DNA of 64,000 bases from Drosophila persimilis. Its lineage: Eukaryota > Arthropoda > Insecta > Diptera > Drosophilidae. Made by a program: the position numbers and the translations under genes. The notes beneath the pieces are model-generated. The model had not been told where the DNA came from. It made no database searches and worked only from the letters and a program-made list of their open reading frames with translations. Numbering within the stretch: the first letter of the stretch is position 1; each line of letters begins with the position of its first letter. The stretch spans positions 124,001 through 188,000 of the forward strand of contig NW_020825336.1 of NCBI RefSeq assembly GCF_003286085.1, given 5' to 3'. This document shows, one piece after another, positions 56,124 through 64,000 of the stretch.

Positions 56124-57830
56124 GGTTCTACTTATTTTTTGTTACTTTCTTTTTAAACAAATTTTTTTTTATTTTTTCGATTCGTTCTAAATCAAATGTC
56201 TCTAACACACACACTCAGGTTTCCAAATTGACGTTTGCTCTCTTTCTGACGCACACACAAACACCTCGCACACTTAGTGCGAGTCAAACAGTGTCAAACT
56301 GCACTTCACTATTGCACCACACAACAACTTTCTTGGCTTTTCCCAATTTCTTGCAGCTCAGCTCTCCCGGGGACACGGGGACCAATTTAGTACATTAAAT
56401 TGTTTTGTTCCCACTCAGCTCAGTTCCGTTACAAATCGTCGTCTGTGCTTGCGATTCGAAAAAAAAAACAAAAGTAAGGCCTGCCAACTACGCGGTAACT
56501 ACACATTTTCTACATGATGGGAGGAAAAAGAGGGTGTGGACAACAGATAAACAGATGAAAATGCAAGCCAAGGCGAGGTAAAATCCACCTCTTTTGCCCA
56601 ATATACCATGAAGACAAGAAGTCGATTTTTTCTTCAAGGTATTTTGTCTTCACTCGCGAGGTGAGGTTTGTACGAATCTTGTCATTCGCGTTTGCTGTTT
56701 TCCCCTGTTTTCCATACCCATTTTTATAGCCCATTAAAATTACGACTCATTTTTTCGTCGCAGGCGAGAGCACATATCGATAAAAAATATATTTATATTG
56801 TCACAGTTTCAAAGTAAACCGTAAATACTCTGATGAATTGTATTGAAATTCCTCATATTCCCCGTTTTCCATATTCGGTTTACTATTGCTAGCTAGCTAG
56901 GACCCCTAAGCTCAAAGGTTATTATTTATCCGATTGATAAATCGATTTCCTACAAGACTGCTTAACTTTAAGCTCTCATGTTTATTGGATTGTTTATAAA
57001 ATAAGGCTTAAGCGATAACGGCCATCAACGATTTCCACTAAACTAATTTTGTACACGCTAACTACACCGTTGATATATATTAACTACATTTTTATACATC
57101 CTTATGTAATTATCGAAAGCGACACCTGGAGGGGAAATGTGTACGTTTAAAAAATGGTTGGCCCTTTTTTCATAAAAACACCAAGGAAGCGCCAGTGTGT
57201 AAGACCCCGTTATTAATTTTTATTGATACATTTTCGGTTTTTTTTAGAGTGAGACCGTTTATTTTATTAGTACTTGCTCTCCTTTCTTTGGGACTTACTC
57301 TTTATTTTGTAGTGTGAAATTGTCTCAAATTAAGGGAATTTTTCCGGGATACAATGTCCTTTTCAGCTCAAAAAAGTTCCTTACGGCGTATTCCATACCA
57401 CCTTACGTTTTCTTACGTTTTATGTAGCTGGCAGCACTAATTTGTATGGGCCAGACACATTGCGCGGATTGAGCAACATTTTGCATACCCTGGGAAATGG
57501 ATATTAAATAACTAAGAGAATGTTTGTCATCTAATGCACAAATAAAGCCCAAAACTAGTCAGTTTATTTTTTTTAGGTATTTCAGCGATATTTTAAAGGT
57601 TGTGGTCTTCTTACTGAAACCAAATATGGGTATCGGAATCGAGATATAATTACAAGACCCTAATCATATGCATTAATATGTCCAAAACATAAAAATCTGA
57701 GATCTGAGATTTCTATATTAATTACGTTTTAAAACAGCTTGGAAAAACAGTTTCTTCATATATATCAACGAAATAGGGTATACCTGTGCACAAGCTCCGG
57801 GTTTAATACTCACTTACGTTACATTCCATA
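56124..57830. other. Intergenic region upstream of the CYHR1-like gene
   Basis: The first 300 bp are likely its 5' leader (T- and CA-rich). A palindromic TATCGATA DRE word is at 56775-56782. The rest is AT-rich with no ORF of substance. TTACGTTTT words recur near 57400-57420 and again at 57820 and 58040. Confidence 0.4.
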
Positions 57831-57839
57831 CTTACGTTG

Positions 57840-58160
57840 CCACTGTTTTTTTGTTGACCTTTTTTGCTTAAACTTTGTTTTATACACTATACAATAAAAT
57901 AGAGTACTTAAAAGTTATCAATGAGTTAGAAAATTGATTCATTAATGGCCTAAAGTTATGTGGGCAGAGCTAATGGTTTTAGTTAGGCAGCATTCTTCAA
58001 CGGAATAAAGAAATTGAACAATTGGAACGATTTTTCTCTTACGTTTTATTACGTTTCATTTGTTTGACCTTTTTCGCTAAAACCTTTTTTTATGCAAAAT
58101 CCAATAAAAGCAAGTAATAAAAATGAGCCAGTTTATTAATCGTATAAAAGTAGGTGGGCA
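57840..58160. repeat. Two tandem copies of the TTGACCTTTTTT-type repeat module
   Basis: Near 57853 and 58065 the same module appears: TTGACCTTTTT(T)(C)GCT(T)AAA, then a TTTT-rich step, then (C)AATAAAA, a TTA/AAA stretch, GAG(T/C)(T)AG and a TTAAT(C/G) word followed by AAGT(A/T)(A/G)TGTGGGC or GTGGGC. The first part also occurs in both repeats flanking Sk2 (40,487 and 43,324), making four copies in the window. This looks like an interspersed non-coding element family. Confidence 0.55.
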
Positions 58161-58328
58161 TGGCTAAATATTCTATATAGCTGAGAATATTCCACGGAAG
58201 ATAAAAAACGAGGAATATGTAAAATAGAACTTGAATTCGTCAGTATATTTACGGTATATTTTTTAAATGAGATGGTATGTTTCAGTATATTTCTGAGGGT
58301 CGGACGGTATATTTTATTGATAAGTCCG

Positions 58329-58339
58329 CGGTCACACTG
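58329..58339 (+). promoter_or_regulatory. Ohler motif 1 core-promoter word
   Basis: CGGTCACACTG matches YGGTCACACTR at all fixed positions and is identical to the copy in front of the SLX9-like gene. It predicts a rightward transcription start at about 58.34 kb, which fits the partial gene at 60.7 kb as its downstream coding exon. Confidence 0.55.
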
Positions 58340-60166
58340 CACTGCATGCGGCATACGACGAAATGTAACAAAATTTTTTAAATTTTTTTTTTTAACCGAA
58401 AAATTTACGCAGAAAAATAACCAAAGCACGCACATAAGTGATTTCAATAAGCGAACCGGGTATTAACATTTTGTGGAACCTGGTTTTCCGTAGTCTTACC
58501 GCAGGGAACATCCAAACTGCGAGCAGACATGTTGGCATCGGTGTGTGAGTGTGTTTGTGCGTGTGTTGTGTGGTTTGCGTCTGGCTCCGGGAACGAGAAA
58601 AACAACAAATTTGGAAGAAGTTCTGCGCTCGATTCTGGCTATTTCCTCGGCTTGATACCGAGCGAGCCCTATTGCGTCTTATAGAATTGCGGTAGCAGTG
58701 CGCTGGTGCTGGTGTCTATTTCACGCCTCGTTACTCCCATTAATTGAATCGTTAATCAATGCACTACGAACGGATCGGCTGGTGGAGGTCCTACTTCTAT
58801 CGCCCCCCTGTAGCGGCTGTGTATCTGTGGCACTTGTTGGGTGGCCCGACCGAACTCCCGTCCACTAAAAGGAGGGGAGGCAGTGCAAAATTAATGCCAG
58901 CTGGTTCCCACTCTAAGGAAAAACACACGCACTAGCAAAGAAAGCGCTGGCGCTATATCCCCCTGCGCCGTATCAAAAGTTTTGCAGCCAGCTGTTTTCT
59001 GTTCCACAAATATGGCAGGAGTGGATCCCATTTGGGGGTCCGACATTTCTCTTTGTGGATGTTGTCTGCTTGTTATTGTTGGTCTGTGTGTGTGCCAGCT
59101 GTTGGGTCCTGTTGAACTCTCTTGAGAATGTGTGTGTGCGTGTGTGTGTGTATAACAACGCCAATTGCTATGGCTTCTCTTTTGTGTATACATATATCCT
59201 GCAAAATATCCTTTCCAATGGTACAGTGGGAGCAACCACACACAACACACATTTCCACCACCATCTCGCAATGTCACGATTCGTTCCACTGTTGCACACA
59301 GCTGTAATTGTTGTTGTTTGTATCATCCTTCGGGCTCTGCTCGCACGTACACAGACAGGCTCTGTGTGTGGACTCCATTCGGTCCGCTTCTGGCTACCAT
59401 TTGGTTTCGTCGTCTGCCATTTCAGTACCTTCGTGGGGCGCCAGTCGCGCCGTTCGCTTTTCCCGTTCGGTTTGTCTCCCCTCACTGCTCCGTTCGATAA
59501 TTGCCTGTAAGCTTCAGTAGGAGGGGGGAGAATATCCCTAATCCCCAGAGGGAACACTCAAATGCACTCCACTCACAGAAACGCGCACACACACACACAC
59601 ACACACACACGAGCTCAATTTGTTGCTAATCTAATGCCACTTCCTCCTCCCACTCTTCTCTTTGCAGCCATGCAATATGTTGGCGCAGGTTCAGCCTAAA
59701 GTATATTCAATTGCGGAAGAGGGGGAGTTGCAAATGTCAAATATATGTATGGATTTGCGTGTGGGAGTGCGTACGTGCGCTAGTGTTCGTGTGTGAAAAC
59801 ATAAATGATAAAGTGAAAGAAGAAAAACAACAAATATGCGCGCAATTTTGTCTGTATATGTGTGAAAACGCGTCCCTGTTTATTTGGAGTCACGCAAACA
59901 CACAGCAGACAGTACACACAAACACACGAGCACAAATTAAATGAAATCCAAGCAGAGCAAAGTCAGACAGAGGTTGCCCCCCACTTGGCTGTTGGCTGTT
60001 GCTTTTTTTGGATTTCGTTTTGTCGCCCTTTTTGCAAAAACAAACAGTCCGCAGAGCAAACGCAAACAGCAGCGCACTGTGTTTGGTTTACAGTAATAAT
60101 ACATAATAGTACTAAAAAAAGTTTTTTTTCCTTCCCTTTAATCCACCTTTGTCTTTCCTTTCCAGT
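58340..60166. other. Probable 5' UTR exon(s) and intron of the right-hand partial gene
   Basis: No coding exon seen. The segment has TG/CA runs (58540-58575, 59133-59152, 59586-59612) and two acceptor-like sites, CTCTTTGCAG ending at about 59668 and CCTTTCCAG ending at about 60166. Where the first leader exon ends is unresolved. Confidence 0.4.
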
Positions 60167-60739
60167 CGACGCGCTTCAATGTTTAATAATTTACGCCGTT
60201 AAAATGATTTTTGTTAAAACAAACGAATGAAACATTGAAAAAGATGACAAATATAAAACAAACGTATAATATAAAATTGAAACGTAGTATGTGAAATTGT
60301 GTAATGTGAAATTCTAGCAGTTAAGTGAGAATTGTATGTATTATTTAAAATTTTTGTTTCATTTTATACAAAACTAAGTAAAAAAAAGTAAAAAAGAAGA
60401 AGAATTAACACAAATAATCCTGAAAACGAAAAATAAACACTGAGAAAACGTTGAGCTAGTGCAGTTTATAACAAAAACAAACAAAAACATATAAACGAAC
60501 TGAAGAATAATAGGAGAGGAGGAAGCAGAAAAAAGGACCAACAACAGCGTGAGAAAAGAAGACCAGCGGAGAAAGAAGCAGCATAAGGACCAATAACAAG
60601 CGACAGCGGAGTGAAGAAGAACAGAAAGAAGCAGCAGCAGCGGAAGGACCAAATAAATACAAAAGCAAAAGCCAAGAATTGCTTTCCTGGACGCAGGTGA
60701 CGGCTCAGAGGAGAACGCCACAAATCGCGAGAGAGAAAC

Positions 60740-60773
60740 ATGTCAACATTCTTAAACAATTTCTTCCCGGCAG
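60740..60773 (+). CDS. First coding exon of a gene that continues beyond the window (unidentified)
   Basis: ATG at 60740 opens a frame encoding MSTFLNNFFPA plus one base, followed directly by a strong donor (CAG|GTAAGC, GT at 60774). The 5' part of this exon is an A-rich leader, probably starting after the acceptor CCTTTCCAG at about 60167. Stop codons precede the ATG in frame and the context AACATGTC is good for a fly start. The peptide is too short to identify, and no continuing exon was found in the remaining 3.2 kb. Upstream motif 1 at 58.33 kb supports a rightward gene. Confidence 0.5.
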
Positions 60774-63700
60774 GTAAGCAAAAGCAAAATCAAACACAAA
60801 AATCAAAGAGTACTGGGCAATAATCAAACACAAGGGAAGGGACGGGAAGGGAGGAGTATGGCTTCGGTCCTTCAATTGAAAGTCACCTTTGGCATATCTC
60901 ATGAAGCCTGTATCACACTCGCACCAGAAAACGAGAGAGAGACAGAGAGAGAATGAGTGCATCACAGGATGGCAGCCTAAGGCCGTAAGACACTCGCTCA
61001 AAACTCTTCGCATAGTGTTCAACAAGTCCCCACAAACTTCCAACACTATTCGAAGAAGAATTATCGTGTCATACAGGCTAGATCTATACATGCATGCGTA
61101 TGTACTGCTTGTTGCAGCTTGTCGAGCGCTATAGCTGCTTTCTTGTGAAGCAAGCGAGTGTCATACAGGCATAGTCAGCACTCGCACTCTCACTCGCCTC
61201 TTGTCCGTGGGCTGGGTCATCCTGTAATTTGATTTTCCTTCTCTCTCACTCATTTAAATTGAATTTTGTTGTGTGATTATTGGCAATTACATGGCCCACT
61301 CGCTGGACGTGACCGTGAGACTACGGTGAGGGGAGTGGTGGTGCCGCTTCGTGTAATCAATCTGCCCCGCAGATCCAGAGAGCGGAAAGAACGTTTCCCA
61401 TTAATTACGAGCATCGATTATTGTTTTCCTTTCTTCAACCCTAGGATCAGAACACAAGTTCCACACTGAGCACTCGGCACTGAGCCTTCTTCTGTGGCAT
61501 TTCCTTTGTCCTGCTGGAAAAACCATTTCCTATACCAAAAACAAAATACCAACAAAAATCCAGATAAAAGATGGCAGGCAGGGAGGGAGGGAGGTAGGGA
61601 GGGGAGGGGAGATGTGCACTCCTTAAACCAGTTTTGCAGAGCCGAAAATCCAGCCCTCCGATCATCGACTCTCCCATTGGCGTCAAAACAAGAAGAGGCA
61701 CAACAACAATTCCTCTCGGTCTGAGGGCAACGGCAGCTGACGGAAATACATTGACTTCAACGTCGGGTCGGCTGGTACTTCTGGTGCAGAGCGTTGTGTC
61801 TGAAGGTGCACTGGGTTACCTGTTGACGGCCCTTCTTTGGCGCTGCCGCTGCCGCTGCCACTGCCGCTGCCACCACCACTGATGCTGTTCGTTCTGGTAG
61901 AGTGCAGCTGGGAGAACTGGTTTCCCACTCGCTCCTTTCTGCTGCTGCTGTGGAACTGTATTTACGGGAGGCAAGAGCTCCCAAAAAAGAACGTTTGCCA
62001 AATCTGGAACGGCCACCAAAATGGTTATCTCTCAACTATCTCAACTAGGTTTACTGGATAATACAGTTGAAGTTGTCTGTTGTGAAGTCCATCTCTCTGA
62101 GGCTCCCTTAAAGATTTCATTCCTTATTTTGAAATTTAAGTTTTAGACCCCCTTCTTTAGGGGAAGGAAAGTCTAAGTAGAGCTAAACTTGGGGCCTTTC
62201 TTTGGCGCCATTACCAGATGGAAATAAACATCTTTTTTTAGGATGGGTATCTCCCTTGGGCGGACAGTATTTACTCTCCTCTAAGCATCGTGGGGTAATA
62301 ATATAAACGCCATAACCCTGGGTGTCCGCACAACAGAGCTTTCCACTGAACTGAATCCATTTTGGCCTTTGTTTATGGCACATAAAACAGAGAGCTGCAA
62401 AAAGAAAGCGAACGCTGTGCAAATATTTTTCGGCCCCATTTTATTGACGCCCCCACTAAAAGCCCCCCTCCCGCTCCCGCTCCGCCTTCCTCCCTTCCCC
62501 CTCAATTCCCTTATGCTCGAAAAAACGGAGACAAGAAGAGACTTTATTTTATTTCTATCAAATTTTTATTGCCCAACGATTCGTGAAAGGATTTCGTTGT
62601 TCCTTCCTCCATGCTCTTTATTATCCCCGATGAGTGCACGGAACATGTTCCATGGAAACTGTAGCGAAAATATGTGGGTGGATGGGAATGAGCGAAAACA
62701 ATAACTATCGATTGATTATACTCGATTAGTTTGTCTGCCATCCGACCTTTGTTTATGAATATTCGAGGAAATTGCTGGAAAATAGCTCTCATCAATGGGC
62801 CATAACAATTTCCCCTAGGCTGGGCTTCCTTTTGTTTTGTCGCCAAATATAGATGGACAAATGCAGATAGAGGAGAGGGCTTCGGTTGGAAGTGGGAACA
62901 TTCTTCAGAGCTATCTTGAAAGTAGCTAGATAGCCAACTCTGGGTGTTCAGCTAGCACTTCTCCCACCACCGCCATTCCACATCTCACCTTCGTTGATAC
63001 GCGATCGCATCTCGCTCACTCTCTGATGATCTGATCCTGTGAGTTTTTTCACCCATTTTTCGTGCCGTATCCGTATGCTGTCCCTCTCCCGCTCCCGCTT
63101 CCGCTCATTCCGTTTCGTTTTGTGCTTCCCCATAATTTAATTATCGTGCGAGGCGAGGCGAGGCGCCACACCATTGCAGGCGCAGACAAGTTGACGTCGC
63201 TAATGTGCGACGTTTGTCACTTTTGTTTTGGCTCGGCCTGGCCTTCTCCCCTCTTCTCCCCGCTCCTCCTCTTTGTTCCTCCCTGTCTGCTTCTCGTGGA
63301 ATTCCAACACACGACGCAACTAAGTATGCAACACATTCTTTTGTGGCACGAGCCTTACATATTTTGGCACTGCCTTGCCTTCCTCTTCGGCTTCGAATTC
63401 GTCTGTTTGTTGCCTTCCTTCTGTGGCTCTTCCTCTTTGCCTTGGCAAGTGGCTAATAATGACACTTTGTCAATGCATGTGTGCTCCGTCTCTATGGCCG
63501 TTTAATTTCGCGTTCGCGTTCTCTTTCGCTTGCCAAAATCTCATTGCGCCCTTGGGTGGAAATGCTTTGCACACACGCAGTACATTACTCATTTCTGCCC
63601 CCCATTTGCGACTCCCAAACATGCCTCTGGGTCTAGTGGCCATAAAGCAATTTGGCCAAGTGCGTGGCCCGGACGCGTGCCGCCAGCCCACAGCCCACAG

Positions 63701-64000
63701 CCTACAGGAGATGGAACAGAATGCCGCCATTAGGGCCACTCCATGCTGGGCCACTCAACGGGTTTCCCTGGGGAAATGTCGTTCGGGATAGTCCAGGGAT
63801 ACAATAGTTATATATTTACAGGGAAATGAAAATGGTAGTCCTGAGAATGGCTTTGGACTGGTGAATACGGATTAAAGATATTTTGGGAAGTATTTTGGGA
63901 AGTGTATCGACTGTAATCTATTGTATATGTATTTTATTTAATTTTTTCCATAATTACACGGCTTAGAATACACATTTCTGAATGTAGTATGGCCATTGGG
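60774..64000 (+). other. Probable first coding intron of the right-hand gene
   Basis: No exon with recognisable protein similarity. It contains GGGA-type runs (61580-61612), a GCTGCC/CCACTG patch (about 61840-61885), CCCGCTCC-type sequence near 62470 and 63085, and CT-rich DNA. Some open frames of 80-150 codons exist on both strands but have no domain, and their composition follows simple sequence. Confidence 0.4.

Noticed and set aside
58340..60166. Search for tRNA, snoRNA or miRNA hairpins in the intergenic regions
   Set aside because: No A/B-box pair, C/D box pair or convincing hairpin was seen by eye; a covariance-model search would be needed to exclude them.
61757..62061. Serine/glycine-rich frames in the right-hand intron
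   Set aside because: Arise from the GCTGCC-type repeat at 61.84 kb; no conserved block.

Overview
The window is eukaryotic DNA from a Drosophila. Every spliced gene in the right half matches a well-known fly family, introns are mostly 50-70 bp with GT-AG ends, and core-promoter words typical of Drosophila occur (the Ohler motif 1 / GGTCACACT type and the TATCGATA DRE type). The very high load of simple repeats (CA, GA, CAG, long G and C runs) is most like the obscura group, but species is an inference. The gene set (ICA69, zuotin/DNAJC2, sphingosine kinase 2, a CRAL-TRIO protein, a GK5-like kinase, Cdk8, a CYHR1-like protein) is, from memory, mostly or wholly from arm 3L of D. melanogaster (Muller element D).

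Layout. Bases 1-35,280 are a gene desert. They hold one convincing coding sequence, a small intronless ERH / enhancer-of-rudimentary relative at 6.6 kb. The rest is microsatellites, minisatellites, a 76-base G run, a 40-base C run, an AT island, an ATCGAT-rich array and a T-rich tandem array. A motif-1 word at 35.29 kb on the minus strand suggests that a leftward transcript starts there, so part of the desert may be its intron; no exon of it could be proven.

Bases 35.9-56.1 kb are a compact gene cluster. ICA69 (+) and zuotin/DNAJC2 (-) converge with abutting poly(A) signals. Sk2-like sphingosine kinase (+) and a CRAL-TRIO protein (+) follow, each preceded by a diverged copy of the same repeat. 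A GK5-like FGGY kinase (+) has a GC-AG intron and meets Cdk8 (-) tail to tail. Cdk8 and an SLX9/FAM207A-like ribosome-biogenesis protein (+) share a 191-bp divergent promoter. A CYHR1/ZTRAF1-like RING plus TRAF-finger protein (-) spans 50.7-56.1 kb in eight coding exons that could all be reconstructed.

Bases 56.1-64 kb hold repeat-rich intergenic DNA, a motif-1 promoter at 58.33 kb (+), and an exon at about 60.17-60.77 kb that starts a protein of unknown identity and is spliced out of the window to the right. The remaining 3.2 kb looks like its intron.

No transposase or reverse transcriptase ORF, tRNA, rRNA or CRISPR was recognised. The genes are unrelated housekeeping and signalling genes and do not form one pathway. 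Cdk8 belongs to the Mediator kinase module; zuotin and the SLX9-like protein both act on ribosomes; Sk2 and the CRAL-TRIO protein both handle lipids.
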